Origin: Pseudomonas neuropathica | Lineage (GTDB): Bacteria; Pseudomonadota; Gammaproteobacteria; Pseudomonadales; Pseudomonadaceae | DNA: 64,000 nt | Assembly (NCBI RefSeq): GCF_015461835.1 | Contig: NZ_JACOPX010000005.1 | Location: 248,001-312,000, forward strand | Direction: 5' to 3' | Part shown: piece after piece, positions 8,262-18,866 of the stretch | How positions within the stretch are numbered: the stretch's first letter is position 1 | Layout: the number at the start of each line of letters is the position of its first letter | Notes under the pieces: generated by a model | Seen by the model: only the letters and a program-made list of their open reading frames with translations | Databases searched by the model: none | Told to the model about the DNA's origin: nothing | Translations under genes and position numbers: made by a program

Positions 8262-8327
8262 ATTCGCGAGCAGGCTCGCTCCCACAGGGGGAATAAGTTC
8301 CAAGGTGGGAGCGAGCCTGCTCGCGAA
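8262..8327. repeat. REP doublet, opposite arm order
   Basis: TTCGCGAGCAGGCTCGCTCCCACA and its inverted copy are separated by about 18 bases, between moaA and the lipoprotein gene. Here the REP heads point inward, the reverse of the doublets at 5974 and 6884. Confidence 0.8.
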
Positions 8328-8336
8328 AGCGGTTGA

Positions 8337-9305
8337 TCAGCCGCCGATAATTTTCATCACTGTCGCGCCACCTGAGAACGCCACCTCCTGCTTGTCGCCC
8401 AACGCCTTGACCAACAGACGCTGCAGCGCCGGCAAGGCCTGATGGCGCGGCTTGTCGAGCAGGTCGCCGACATAGTGGCGGTTGCTCGACGACAGGCAGC
8501 CATGCAGCCAACCGGTCGACGACAGGCGCAAGCGCGAGCAAGTTCGGCAGAACGGCACGCTTTCGTTAGCGATCACGCCAAAGTTGCCCAGGCCGGGAAT
8601 CGCGTAGCGCACGGCAGTGGCATCTACAGGAGCGTCGGTTTGTGCGTACTCATATCGTTCGCCAATCAGTGCCAGCAATTGCTGCAGGCTGACGAACTGT
8701 TGCAGGAAGGCATTGGAGTCCTTGGCCAGATGGCCCATGCGCATCAGCTCGATGAAACGCAGTTCATAACCGCGCTCCAGGCAGTAATCGAGCAACGGCA
8801 TCACCTGGTCGAGGTTCTGCCCGCGCAACGGCACCATGTTGACCTTGATCTTCATCCCCGCGGCTTTCGCCTGATCCATGCCGTTGAGCACGGTGGCCAG
8901 ATCGCCGCCACGGGCGATGCTGCGGAAAGCACCGGCGTCGAGGGTATCGAGGGACACGTTGATCCGGCGCAAACCGGCATCCACCAGCAGCGGCAGTTTT
9001 TTTGCGAGGAGTTGACCGTTGGTGGTGAGGCTGATGTCTTCCAGGCCCATCTTGCCGACAGCGGTCATGAACGATTCGAGTTTGGGGCTGACCAGCGGCT
9101 CGCCACCGGTAATTCGCAGCCGCTCGATGCCGGCGGCTTCGATCAGATACGCCACGCCACGCGCCATGGCTTCGGCCGACAGTTCATCCTGCGCAGCCAC
9201 CAACCGCTTGCCGTTGGGCACGCAGTAGGTACACGCGTAATTGCAGGCTGAAGTCAGACTGATCCGCAAATTGCGAAAACGCCTGCCTTGACGGTCAACG
9301 ATCAT
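8337..9305 (-). CDS. moaA: GTP 3',8-cyclase MoaA
   Basis: Radical SAM enzyme (322 aa) that converts GTP to 3',8-cyclo-GTP, the first step of molybdenum cofactor synthesis. The N-terminal cluster motif CNYACTYC is C21-x3-C25-x2-C28, followed by the TGGEP motif. The C-terminal cluster uses FCRTCSRLRLSSTGWLHGC (C-x2-C-x13-C). The protein ends in Gly-Gly, the tail needed for MoaA activity. The ATG at 9305 has GGAG five bases upstream; the in-frame extension to 9350 is not supported. Relevant to the molybdenum-hydroxylase cassette at 28-32.5 kb. Confidence 0.93.
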   Translation of the reverse strand: MIVDRQGRRFRNLRISLTSACNYACTYCVPNGKRLVAAQDELSAEAMARGVAYLIEAAGIERLRITGGEPLVSPKLESFMTAVGKMGLEDISLTTNGQLLAKKLPLLVDAGLRRINVSLDTLDAGAFRSIARGGDLATVLNGMDQAKAAGMKIKVNMVPLRGQNLDQVMPLLDYCLERGYELRFIELMRMGHLAKDSNAFLQQFVSLQQLLALIGERYEYAQTDAPVDATAVRYAIPGLGNFGVIANESVPFCRTCSRLRLSSTGWLHGCLSSSNRHYVGDLLDKPRHQALPALQRLLVKALGDKQEVAFSGGATVMKIIGG

Positions 9306-9333
9306 GATCACTCCGGCGATAGAAAATCGAGCC

Positions 9334-9365
9334 GCTAAAACTTGACTCACAAATCAAGTTTTAGC
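9334..9365. promoter_or_regulatory. 12-bp perfect inverted repeat upstream of moaA
   Basis: GCTAAAACTTGA, 8-base loop, TCAAGTTTTAGC, starting 29 bases upstream of the moaA ATG. It contains TTGA-N8-TCAA, similar to but two bases wider than an Anr/FNR box (TTGAT-N4-ATCAA). It could be an operator or a leader hairpin. Confidence 0.55.
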
Positions 9366-9442
9366 AAGCCCTATGCCTGAGTATATTCCTGCGTTACTGC
9401 GTCATGTAGCGAAATCATGGCGCAATAAGGCGGCTGAATGGC

Positions 9443-10081
9443 TCAGCTGCTTGGCGTTTCCGGGTCACGCTTGCGTTTGTTGCCCATGCGCACGCCAATG
9501 TCCATCAGGAACTGGAAGAAACCTTCCTGATCTTCCAGCACATTGCTCCAGAACGGCGAGTGATACAGCGCCACAGCGCCGTGCACCAGCGCCCAGGAGG
9601 CGCAGTAGTGGAAGTATGGCGGCACGTCTTCGAGCTTGCCTTCGCTGATACGGCCCTTGATCAGCAGGGTCAGGCGTTCGAAGTTCGAGGCACGGATCTT
9701 GTGCAGCTCCTCGACCATTTCCGGCACCTGATTGCCTTTGACGACCTTCTCCTCGAGACGGTCGAACAGGCGATAACGCTGCGGGTCGCGCATGCGGAAT
9801 TCGAAGTAGGCGCGGGACAGCGCTTCCTTGTCCTTGTCGACATCGGCCGAATGCAGCAGCTCGTTCAAATCGCGCTCGTAATCGAGCATGAGGCGCAGAT
9901 AGATCTCGGCCTTGGATTTGAAGTGCTTGTAGATCGTGCCTTTGCCGATACCCACGGCATCAGCAATCATCTCGACGGTGACACTGTCTTCACCTTGGTC
10001 GAGGAACAGCTTGAGCGCGGTATCGAGAATTTCTTGCTCGCGGCGACGAAACTCACGGACCTTACGAGGTTCTTTGTGCAT
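9443..10081 (-). CDS. TetR/AcrR family transcriptional regulator
   Basis: Repressor-type regulator of 212 aa. The N-terminal helix-turn-helix (about residues 12-58, with TVEMIADAVGIGKGTIYKHFKSK) is typical of TetR. The C-terminal helical domain probably binds an unknown ligand. Position next to rgsA and tatD matches the PA2957 locus of P. aeruginosa, from memory. It is transcribed away from rgsA. Confidence 0.88.
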   Translation of the reverse strand: MHKEPRKVREFRRREQEILDTALKLFLDQGEDSVTVEMIADAVGIGKGTIYKHFKSKAEIYLRLMLDYERDLNELLHSADVDKDKEALSRAYFEFRMRDPQRYRLFDRLEEKVVKGNQVPEMVEELHKIRASNFERLTLLIKGRISEGKLEDVPPYFHYCASWALVHGAVALYHSPFWSNVLEDQEGFFQFLMDIGVRMGNKRKRDPETPSS

Positions 10082-10282
10082 AAGAAAAGGTCTGAAGGGT
10101 CAAAATTCGAAGCCGCGTATTATGCCTAACTTGCGCAAAAATGCACGGATCATCCGACCATATCTGTGTTTCATGTTCATTTTGAGAACGTTTTGGGCGC
10201 AATGAGAACTCAACTGAAGCGAACGTATTCCAAATTTGTTTAAAAACCCCGACCGGCTAACTGGACTGCACGCCAGACTGAT

Positions 10283-10289
10283 CAATACT
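10283..10289 (+). promoter_or_regulatory. RpoS-like -10 element of rgsA
   Basis: CAATACT followed by T resembles the RpoS extended -10 (CTATACT). It is placed to start RNA near 10296, which with the terminator gives a transcript of about 116 nt. RgsA is known to be RpoS-dependent; this box is inferred. Confidence 0.5.
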
Positions 10290-10295
10290 TGAACT

Positions 10296-10412
10296 GTCGG
10301 GCGACATCTCCCCCAAGTGTCGCGCCGATAAAGGTACCAAGGGACCGCGTGCCTTTGTTTTACTCCTAATGGTCTTAACCCGGATTCACCCCCCAGAACC
10401 CGGGTTTTTTTT
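10296..10412 (+). ncRNA. rgsA: RgsA (P16) small regulatory RNA
   Basis: The region between the TetR gene and tatD has no open reading frame on the plus strand but ends in a strong intrinsic terminator (AACCCGG...CCGGGTT then eight T). In P. aeruginosa the RpoS- and Gac-linked sRNA RgsA (PA2958.1) lies at the same place, between PA2957 and tatD, and is about 120 nt. Size, position, terminator and an RpoS-like -10 box support the call. The 5' end is approximate, and I did not align it to a reference. Confidence 0.78.
10377..10412 (+). terminator. Terminator of rgsA
   Basis: AACCCGG (10377-10383), a loop, then CCCGGGTT followed by a long T run (to 10412) on the plus strand. There is no plus-strand protein gene upstream, so it belongs to the sRNA. 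Confidence 0.8.
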
Positions 10413-10432
10413 GCCTGCGATTTGGCTAAGGC

Positions 10433-11224
10433 CTACAGGGCAGATTTAACACTGGCCAGCGGGAACAGACGCTTGAAGTTCTCGGTTGTCTGCTCGGCGA
10501 AACGCTCGTAGTTTTCCCCACGCAGCATCGCCAGAAACTCCGCCACTTCGCGCACGTACTGCGGCAGGTTCGGCTTGCCGCGATAAGGGATCGGTGCCAG
10601 ATACGGTGAATCGGTTTCCACCAGCAAGCGATCCGCGGGGACCTTGCTCGCGACGTCGCGCAACGCATCAGCATTGCGGAACGTGACAATACCCGACAGG
10701 GAAATGTAATAACCCATGTCCAGTGCAGCCTTGGCCATGTCCCAGTCTTCGGTGAAGCAATGCAGCACACCGGCTTGAGGCAACGCCGCTTCGCGCAGCA
10801 ATTCAAGGGTATCGGCACGCGCGCCACGGGTGTGGATGATCACCGGTTTGCCGGTCTGCTGCGCCGCTTGCAGGTGCAGACGAAATGACTCCTGCTGCAG
10901 TTCGGCAGCTTCCGGCTCATAGTGATAATCGAGGCCGGTCTCACCGATCGCCACGACTTTCGGGTGATTGAGTTCGTGCAACAGCCAGTCCAGCGCTGGC
11001 GCCGCGCCGGGTTGCACATCGAGCGGATGCACGCCGACCGAACAATCGACATCGTCATAACGCTCAGCCAGGGCTTTGACGTCGGCAGCGTTATCGGCAC
11101 TCACGCCGATGCACAAGAAGTGCCCTACTCCGCGCTCACGGGCCGCATCCAGTGCAGCATCCAGCGAGCCGTCATGGGCGGCGAGGTCGAGGCGATCAAG
11201 GTGACAATGGGAATCTACAAGCAT
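10433..11224 (-). CDS. tatD: TatD family hydrolase
   Basis: Metal-dependent hydrolase/DNase of the TatD (YcfH) group, 263 aa, TIM-barrel fold. DSHCHLDRL at residues 4-12 gives the first metal-binding histidines; GETGLDYHY, VIIHTRGA, HCFTE and LVETDSPYLAP are the other conserved blocks. Last gene of the fab/holB/pilZ run, as in P. aeruginosa. The exact physiological substrate is uncertain; members remove 3' ends of damaged DNA. Confidence 0.88.
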   Translation of the reverse strand: MLVDSHCHLDRLDLAAHDGSLDAALDAARERGVGHFLCIGVSADNAADVKALAERYDDVDCSVGVHPLDVQPGAAPALDWLLHELNHPKVVAIGETGLDYHYEPEAAELQQESFRLHLQAAQQTGKPVIIHTRGARADTLELLREAALPQAGVLHCFTEDWDMAKAALDMGYYISLSGIVTFRNADALRDVASKVPADRLLVETDSPYLAPIPYRGKPNLPQYVREVAEFLAMLRGENYERFAEQTTENFKRLFPLASVKSAL

Positions 11225-11238
11225 AAAAAGACGGCTAC

Positions 11239-11595
11239 TTACATCGTATGAGTGGGACGGTCGGACTTAAGCGCTCCGGCCAGATGGGTTTCGATGCGAC
11301 TGCGCGCCGTGTTGTCGCCATCGTTGAACTGTACGCCGACACCGGCAGCGCGATTGCCTTGCGCCCCTTTGGGGGTGATCCACGCGACCTTGCCGGCCAC
11401 CGGGATCTTCTCGGCCTCGTCCATCAGGTTGAGCAGCATGAACACCTCATCGCCCAACCGGTAACTCTTGTTGGTCGGGATGAACAAGCCACCGTTCTTG
11501 ATAAACGGCATATAAGCGGCGTAGAGCACCGACTTGTCCTTGATGTTCAGGGACAAAATGCCGTTGCGCGGCCCGGGGCTGACGGATTCATTCAT
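11239..11595 (-). CDS. pilZ: PilZ domain protein PilZ
   Basis: Small (118 aa) PilZ-domain protein required for type IV pilus assembly in P. aeruginosa. The usual c-di-GMP motifs RxxxR and D/NxSxxG are absent from the N-terminus (SPGPRNGILSLNIKDK), as in the type IV pilus PilZ that does not bind the nucleotide. The ATG at 11595 has GGAGG five bases before it, so four upstream in-frame codons are excluded. Located between holB and tatD, the conserved position of pilZ. Confidence 0.9.
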   Translation of the reverse strand: MNESVSPGPRNGILSLNIKDKSVLYAAYMPFIKNGGLFIPTNKSYRLGDEVFMLLNLMDEAEKIPVAGKVAWITPKGAQGNRAAGVGVQFNDGDNTARSRIETHLAGALKSDRPTHTM

Positions 11596-11637
11596 GTTGA
11601 CCTCCACTGCTGATGTTCAGAGTCTAGGTACACATTC

Positions 11638-13255
<1,618 letters not shown>

Positions 13256-13265
13256 TTAATCAAAG

Positions 13266-14441
13266 TCATTGCGTGTTTTGTGGGGCGGCGGCTTCCGGAG
13301 CCGGCGCAGGCTCCTGAGGCGTAACTTGCGGCAACGCTTCCGGGGCGGTATCCGGGGAGGCGGCAGGAATCGCCTCCTCGGCAGCCGGAACGGCTTCAGG
13401 GGTTATCGCCGGCGCCGGGCTGGAACGGTAATCGGCACGGCGCTTGAGCTGGTACTCACGCACCGCGTTATTGTGCGCATCCAGATCGTCGGAGAAGACA
13501 TGGCTGCCATCACCACGTGCAACGAAGTACAGGCTGGTGCCGTCCACAGGATTCAATGCCGCGTGAATCGCTTCACGCCCGACCATCGCAATCGGTGTCG
13601 GTGGCAAGCCGGGAATTACGTAGGTGTTGTAAGGCGTCGGCTCTTTCAGATGCGCCCGAGTCAGCTTGCCGGTGTAGCGATCGCCCAGACCATAGATGAC
13701 GGTCGGGTCGGTTTGCAGCTGCATGCCCAGCGCCATTCGACGTACGAAGACGCCGGCAATCTGCCCCCGTTCCTGCGGCACACCGGTTTCCTTCTCGACC
13801 AGCGACGCCATGATCAGTGCTTGATAGGGTTCGCTGTACGGTACATCGGCAGAACGACTTTCCCACTCTTTCGCCAGCACTTCGTCGAGGCGATCAAACG
13901 CTTTCTTCAGCAACTCGGCATCGGACATGCCGCGCACAAAGCGGTAAGTGTCTGGGAAGAAACGACCCTCCGGGAACAACCCTTTATGACCAATCTTCGC
14001 CATGACGTCGCTGTCGCTCAAACCGTTGAGGGTCTGCTCGACCTTGTCGTCTTTGGCCAACGCCGCGCGCACTTGATGGAAATTCCAGCCCTCGACCAGC
14101 GTCAGGCTGTACTGGACCACTTCACCGCGCTTCCACAAGTCGATCAGACCGTTGACGGTCATGCCCGGCTGCATACGGTATTCGCCGCTATGGATCGGTG
14201 TACCGGCGAGATTGAAGCGCCAATAGACTCGCAACCAGAATGCGTCCTTGATGACGCCATCGGTTTCGAGGGAAAGGAACGTACGGGTCGGAGTGGAGCC
14301 TTTCGGCACATCCAGCAGTTCTTCCTGCGTGATGTTCAGAGGCTGTTCCAGCGCGGAGTGAATCTTCCAGGCGCTGGCGCCCATCAACAGCCCTGCCAGA
14401 ACCAGTCCGGTTTCCAGCAGCAGCAAAAGTTTACGTCTCAC
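13266..14441 (-). CDS. mltG: Endolytic murein transglycosylase MltG
   Basis: Inner-membrane peptidoglycan lytic transglycosylase that terminates glycan strands. One N-terminal membrane helix (about residues 5-25), a LysM-like subdomain and the YceG catalytic domain, whose active Glu is in IMASLVEKETG. At 391 aa it is longer than E. coli MltG (340) because of a C-terminal tail of about 50 residues rich in Pro, Ala and Glu, likely disordered. It lies 3 bp after pabC, the usual pabC-mltG-tmk-holB order. Confidence 0.93.
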   Translation of the reverse strand: MRRKLLLLLETGLVLAGLLMGASAWKIHSALEQPLNITQEELLDVPKGSTPTRTFLSLETDGVIKDAFWLRVYWRFNLAGTPIHSGEYRMQPGMTVNGLIDLWKRGEVVQYSLTLVEGWNFHQVRAALAKDDKVEQTLNGLSDSDVMAKIGHKGLFPEGRFFPDTYRFVRGMSDAELLKKAFDRLDEVLAKEWESRSADVPYSEPYQALIMASLVEKETGVPQERGQIAGVFVRRMALGMQLQTDPTVIYGLGDRYTGKLTRAHLKEPTPYNTYVIPGLPPTPIAMVGREAIHAALNPVDGTSLYFVARGDGSHVFSDDLDAHNNAVREYQLKRRADYRSSPAPAITPEAVPAAEEAIPAASPDTAPEALPQVTPQEPAPAPEAAAPQNTQ

Positions 14442-14444
14442 AAA

Positions 14445-15260
14445 TCAGGCATCCAGTAGGGCGCGGGCAATGGTTTGCAGTTTACGGGTGAGCGGGCCAA
14501 CCGGCCAGCTCAGTGCAGCGTAGGCGCGTACCGGCCAGACGCCATACACGCTGTTGCAGACAAACACTTCATCGGCCCATTGCAGCTGTTCGAGGCTGAT
14601 GTCGGCGATCTGCGTGGGAATGGCCAGTGACTCGGCCTGAAACAATATTTCTGCGCGCATCACACCGGCAACGCCGCAGCGTTTCAAATCCGGCGTGATC
14701 AATACACCGTCGCGCACCAGAAACACATTACTGAACACCCCTTCGATCACTCGACCGGTTTGATCAAGCATCAAGCCTTCGGCGTGCTCGCTGTCCTGCC
14801 ATTCGGCACGGGCGATGACTTGTTCCAGTCGATTGAGGTGTTTGAGTCCAGCCAGCAAAGGCTGTCTGGAGAGTCGCGTGTTGCACGGAAACAGGCGAAT
14901 GCCTTGTTCAGCATGCACGGCGGGATAAGCGGCCGGAGGATTGCCTTGCAGAATACGTCGGCCAGGCGCCGCCGGATCAGGTGCATAACCGCGCAGACCG
15001 TCGCCACGGGTGAGGATCAGCTTGAGTACACCCTCGCCCATCGCTGCCGCATAACTCAGCAGCTCGTGGCGAACCCGTTCGATATCGGCGGCGATGGCCA
15101 GGCGCGAACAGCCATCGGCCAGACGCGTCAGGTGCCGATCCAGCAGGATCGGCTGTCCATCACGCACGGCGATGGTCTCGAACAGACCGTCGCCGTAAGC
15201 CAGGCCGCGATCTTTCAGCGACAGAGCGTCAGCCGGTTGACCGTCGACCCAGCTGTCCAT
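14445..15260 (-). CDS. pabC: Aminodeoxychorismate lyase PabC
   Basis: PLP enzyme (271 aa, fold type IV) that splits 4-amino-4-deoxychorismate into p-aminobenzoate and pyruvate for folate synthesis. The PLP lysine is in AGLKHLNRLEQV (around residue 140), with the typical VFSNVFLV segment after it. The ATG overlaps the fabF stop codon by one base (TGATG), indicating translational coupling. Confidence 0.92.
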   Translation of the reverse strand: MDSWVDGQPADALSLKDRGLAYGDGLFETIAVRDGQPILLDRHLTRLADGCSRLAIAADIERVRHELLSYAAAMGEGVLKLILTRGDGLRGYAPDPAAPGRRILQGNPPAAYPAVHAEQGIRLFPCNTRLSRQPLLAGLKHLNRLEQVIARAEWQDSEHAEGLMLDQTGRVIEGVFSNVFLVRDGVLITPDLKRCGVAGVMRAEILFQAESLAIPTQIADISLEQLQWADEVFVCNSVYGVWPVRAYAALSWPVGPLTRKLQTIARALLDA

Positions 15261-16504
15261 CAGCCTGCGAACCGACGGAACGCCAAGGTGCCGTTGGTGC
15301 CGCCAAAACCGAAGGAGTTGGACAGCACGACATCGATGTCCATGTTGCGCGCAGTGTGCGGCACGAAATCGAGATCGCAGCCTTCATCCGGCTCATCGAG
15401 GTTGATGGTCGGCGGTGCCACTTGGCTGTTGATCGCAAGAACGCTGAAGATCGCTTCAACCGCGCCCGCCGCACCTAACAGGTGACCGGTCATCGATTTG
15501 GTCGAGCTCACTGCCAGTTTGTAGGCGTGATCACCGAACACGGTCTTGATCGCATTGGCTTCGGCGAGGTCGCCGGCCGAAGTCGAAGTACCGTGAGCGT
15601 TGATGTATTGCACTTGATCGGCGTTGATCTTCGCATCGCGCAGCGCGTTGGTGATGCAGCGTGCTGCACCGGCGCCGTCGGCAGGTGGCGAGGTCATGTG
15701 GAACGCGTCGCCACTGGTGCCAAAGCCGATGAGTTCGGCATAGATGGTCGCGCCGCGCGCCTTGGCGTGTTCCAGCTCTTCGAGAACCAGTGCACCGGCA
15801 CCGTCGGACAGGACGAAGCCATCACGGCCCTTGTCCCATGGACGGCTGGCGCGGGTCGGTTCGTCATTGCGGGTCGACAGCGCACGGGACGCGCCGAAGC
15901 CACCCATGCCCAGACCGCATGCGGCCATTTCGGCACCGCCGGCAATCATCACGTCGGCTTCGTCGTACATGATGTTGCGCGCCGCCATGCCGATGCAGTG
16001 CGTACCGGTGGTACATGCAGTGGCGATGGCGTAGTTAGGTCCCTGTGCCCCGAGGTGGATGGACAGGAAACCGGAAATCATATTGATGATCGAGCCAGGT
16101 ACGAAGAATGGCGAGATTCGACGCGGGCCCGTCTCATGCAGGGTACGGCTGGTTTCTTCGATGTTGGTCAGACCGCCGATCCCCGACCCCATGGCCACGC
16201 CAATGCGTTCACGGTTGGCGTCGGTGACTTCCAGACCAGCGTTGCGTACAGCCTGAAAGCCGGCAGCGAGACCGTACTGAATGAACAGGTCGAGCTTGCG
16301 CGCTTCCTTGACCGACAGGTATTCCTCGACATTGAAGCCCTTTACCGAGCCGCCAAAGCGGGTGGAATAGGCAGAAAGGTCGGTGTGTTCGATCAGACCA
16401 ATGCCACTGCGGCCAGCCAGAATGCCCTGCCAACTGCTCGGCACATCCGTGCCCAGTGGCGACAACATACCCATACCGGTGACTACGACGCGTCTACGCG
16501 ACAC
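15260..16504 (-). CDS. fabF: 3-oxoacyl-ACP synthase II FabF
   Basis: Elongating condensing enzyme (KAS II) of type II fatty-acid synthesis. The Cys-His-His triad is visible: Cys in [10 protein letters not shown], His in [12 protein letters not shown] and His in [14 protein letters not shown] start at 16504, with AAGGAG upstream, gives 414 aa, the usual length; an in-frame ATG 33 bases earlier would add 11 unconserved residues. A terminator separates it from acpP. Confidence 0.95.
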   Translation of the reverse strand: MSRRRVVVTGMGMLSPLGTDVPSSWQGILAGRSGIGLIEHTDLSAYSTRFGGSVKGFNVEEYLSVKEARKLDLFIQYGLAAGFQAVRNAGLEVTDANRERIGVAMGSGIGGLTNIEETSRTLHETGPRRISPFFVPGSIINMISGFLSIHLGAQGPNYAIATACTTGTHCIGMAARNIMYDEADVMIAGGAEMAACGLGMGGFGASRALSTRNDEPTRASRPWDKGRDGFVLSDGAGALVLEELEHAKARGATIYAELIGFGTSGDAFHMTSPPADGAGAARCITNALRDAKINADQVQYINAHGTSTSAGDLAEANAIKTVFGDHAYKLAVSSTKSMTGHLLGAAGAVEAIFSVLAINSQVAPPTINLDEPDEGCDLDFVPHTARNMDIDVVLSNSFGFGGTNGTLAFRRFAG

Positions 16505-16548
16505 AGCACTCTCCTTTTTCAAATGACGATTTTGCATCAGGCCTAAAG

Positions 16549-16583
16549 AAAAAACCGCACGCCATGATGGCAGTGCGGTTTTT
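16549..16583 (-). terminator. Terminator between acpP and fabF
   Basis: Hairpin with CCGCACTGCC and GGCGTGCGG arms followed by a T run on the minus strand, directly after acpP. It should end many acpP transcripts and reduce read-through into fabF, fitting the high demand for carrier protein. Confidence 0.8.
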
Positions 16584-16612
16584 CCATGACAGCAAACAAC
16601 GATTACAAACTA

Positions 16613-16849
16613 TTACGCCTGGTGGCTAGTAACGTAGTCGATTGCAGCTTGTACAGTAGTGATCTTTTCAGCTTCTTCGTCAGGGATTTCGGTCTCGAAT
16701 TCCTCTTCCAGAGCCATCACCAGCTCAACGGTGTCAAGGGAGTCGGCACCCAGGTCTTCTACGAAGGAAGCGGTGTTGACCACTTCTTCTTCTTTAACAC
16801 CCAGTTGCTCGGCAACGATTTTCTTGACGCGCTCTTCGATGGTGCTCAT
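16613..16849 (-). CDS. acpP: Acyl carrier protein
   Basis: Small acidic carrier (78 aa) that holds acyl chains on phosphopantetheine. The modified serine is Ser37 in the DSLDTVEL motif. Three-helix acidic fold, essentially full consensus. It has its own promoter (16902-16929) in the fabG-acpP gap and a terminator immediately downstream, so it can be expressed far above its neighbours. Confidence 0.97.
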   Translation of the reverse strand: MSTIEERVKKIVAEQLGVKEEEVVNTASFVEDLGADSLDTVELVMALEEEFETEIPDEEAEKITTVQAAIDYVTSHQA

Positions 16850-16901
16850 ACCTTGTTTTCACTCCTAATGGACAAATTCAGGCAGCTGGCCAGTGGGTAA
16901 G

Positions 16902-16929
16902 TGTATAGAAAGACTTTTCAGTTTTTCAA
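16902..16929 (-). promoter_or_regulatory. Sigma70 promoter of acpP
   Basis: TTGAAA (16924-16929), 16-base spacer, TATACA (16902-16907) on the minus strand, about 53 bases upstream of the start codon. The -35 box lies in a short hairpin (AACTGAAAG and its complement) that could also act as a weak terminator for fabG. Confidence 0.65.
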
Positions 16930-17045
16930 CTGAAAGCTTCACTCCTCAAACCCTGCAGCCCTCTGCCTATAAATAGATTGCAGCTTTATAACGGATTTTA
17001 GACAGCTCGTATGACATTTTTTTGAAGCAATCCGTCACATTTTAC

Positions 17046-17789
17046 TTACATGTACATCCCACCGTTCACCGGGATTGTAGCCCCAGTGACGTATGCCGCA
17101 CCGTCGGATGCAAGAAAAGCGACCACAGACGCGATCTCTTGAGCTTGTCCCAGACGACCCAGCGGAATCTGCGTCTGCAAGGCTTCACGCTGTGCTTCAG
17201 GCAGCTCGCGCGTCATATCGGTGTCGATAAACCCTGGGGTTACCGAGTTGACCGTAATCGAACGCGAACCGACTTCACGCGCCATTGCACGGCTGAAACC
17301 TTCCAGACCGGCCTTGGCGGCTGCATAGTTTACTTGGCCTGCGTTGCCCATGGCACCCACCACCGAGCCAATACTGATAATTCGGCCCCAGCGCGCCTTG
17401 GTCATACCGCGCAGAACGCCCTTGGACAGGCGATACAGACTGTTCAGGTTGGTATCGATTACGTCGTACCACTCGTCGTCTTTCATGCGCATCATCAGGT
17501 TATCGCGGGTGATGCCGGCATTATTGACCAGGATTGCTACCGGCGCACCGAACTGCTCCTGAATGCTCGCCAGCACTGCGCTGACCGATTCATCGCTGGT
17601 GACATTGAGTTCGAAGCCGGCGCCCTGAATACCGTTTTCCTTCAGGGTTGCAGCGATACGATCGGCGCCCGAAGCGGAAGTCGCGGTGCCAATGACGATG
17701 GCGCCCTGACGGCCCAGTTCCAGTGCGATAGCCTGGCCGATACCGCGGCTTGCACCGGTGACCAGTGCAACTTTACCTTGCAGACTCAT
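17046..17789 (-). CDS. fabG: 3-oxoacyl-ACP reductase FabG
   Basis: NADPH-dependent ketoacyl-ACP reductase (247 aa) of the elongation cycle. SDR motifs: TGASRGIG near 12-19, NNAG, Ser in SIGSVVG and YAAAK. C-terminus ends VNGGMYM as in Pseudomonas FabG. It lies 16 bp after fabD. Confidence 0.96.
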   Translation of the reverse strand: MSLQGKVALVTGASRGIGQAIALELGRQGAIVIGTATSASGADRIAATLKENGIQGAGFELNVTSDESVSAVLASIQEQFGAPVAILVNNAGITRDNLMMRMKDDEWYDVIDTNLNSLYRLSKGVLRGMTKARWGRIISIGSVVGAMGNAGQVNYAAAKAGLEGFSRAMAREVGSRSITVNSVTPGFIDTDMTRELPEAQREALQTQIPLGRLGQAQEIASVVAFLASDGAAYVTGATIPVNGGMYM

Positions 17790-17805
17790 GCAAGTTTCTC
17801 CTGAT

Positions 17806-18744
17806 TCAGGCTTGCGCTGCGCGAGCGGCAGCGAAAGCGTCTGGGGTATTGAGGTTGGAAGTCGCCACGCCTTCAGCGCAGCGCTTGTTCAAGCCGGCCA
17901 GGACTTTACCCGGGCCGCATTCGACCAGATTGGTCGCGCCCTTGGCGGCCAGAGTCTGTACCGACTCGACCCAGCGCACTGGCTTGTACAGTTGTTCGAG
18001 CAGATCCCGCTTGAGGGTTTCCAGATCGGCCGGCACTTGCGCGCTGACGTTCTGTACCACCGGGATCTGCGGCGCCTGCCAGTCGATGGCGGCGATGGAT
18101 TCGGCAAAGCGCTCGGCGGCCGGACGCATCAGCTCGCAGTGCGACGGCACGCTCACCGGCAGCGGCATGGCACGCTTGGCGCCACGCGCCTTGCAGCCTT
18201 CGATGGCACGTTCAACGGCCGCCTTGGCACCGGCGATGACCACCTGGCCTGGCGAGTTGAAGTTGACTGCGCTGACCACCTCGCCCTGCGCTGCTTCAGC
18301 ACAGGCCGCCAGTACGTCGGCATCTTCCAGACCGAGAATGGCAGCCATGCCGCCCTGCCCGGCCGGAACAGCTTCCTGCATCAACTGACCGCGACGCTCG
18401 ACGAGCTTCACCGCATCAGCCAGTGTCAGGCTGCCGGCAGCAACCAGCGCGCTGTATTCACCCAGGCTGTGACCGGCAACAAAGGCCGGACGCGCGCCAC
18501 CTTCTGCCAGCCACAGACGCCACAGGGCGATCGAAGCGGTCAGAATGGCCGGTTGGGTTTTATCGGTTTGGTTGAGCAGCTCTTCCGGGCCCTGCTGGGT
18601 CAGCGCCCACAGGTCATAGCCCAGAGCCTCAGAGGCTTCTTTGAAAGTTTCGAGGATCAACGGATATTCCGCGCCCAGCTCGGCCAGCATGCCGAGGGAC
18701 TGCGAACCTTGTCCTGGAAAGACGAATGCGAGGGAAGCAGACAT
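17806..18744 (-). CDS. fabD: Malonyl-CoA:ACP transacylase FabD
   Basis: Transfers malonyl groups from CoA to AcpP. The nucleophile Ser93 is in the GHSLGE motif; the His partner is in VSVPSHCEL; GQGSQ at 11-15 forms the oxyanion site. Start ATG at 18744 gives 312 aa, the standard length. The open frame extends 32 codons upstream without homology. Gap of 122 bp to plsX. Confidence 0.95.
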   Translation of the reverse strand: MSASLAFVFPGQGSQSLGMLAELGAEYPLILETFKEASEALGYDLWALTQQGPEELLNQTDKTQPAILTASIALWRLWLAEGGARPAFVAGHSLGEYSALVAAGSLTLADAVKLVERRGQLMQEAVPAGQGGMAAILGLEDADVLAACAEAAQGEVVSAVNFNSPGQVVIAGAKAAVERAIEGCKARGAKRAMPLPVSVPSHCELMRPAAERFAESIAAIDWQAPQIPVVQNVSAQVPADLETLKRDLLEQLYKPVRWVESVQTLAAKGATNLVECGPGKVLAGLNKRCAEGVATSNLNTPDAFAAARAAQA

Positions 18745-18866
18745 GTAACAAGCCCCTAATGATCTTGTCGTCGGAAAATGGCGCCCCACTGGGGACGCAA
18801 GAAACTGACAGTTGGATGGCCCTTTGAACCGGGCGGTCACATTTAAGCATTGTCCGACGAAAACGC

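Noticed and set aside
8166..8541. Upstream extension of the DUF4823 lipoprotein gene
   Set aside because: It would overlap moaA and translate REP sequence; the true start is set by the signal peptide and GGAGG.
9334..9365. Anr/FNR box upstream of moaA
   Set aside because: TTGA and TCAA are separated by 8 bases, not the 6 needed for TTGAT-N4-ATCAA. Kept only as an unexplained inverted repeat.
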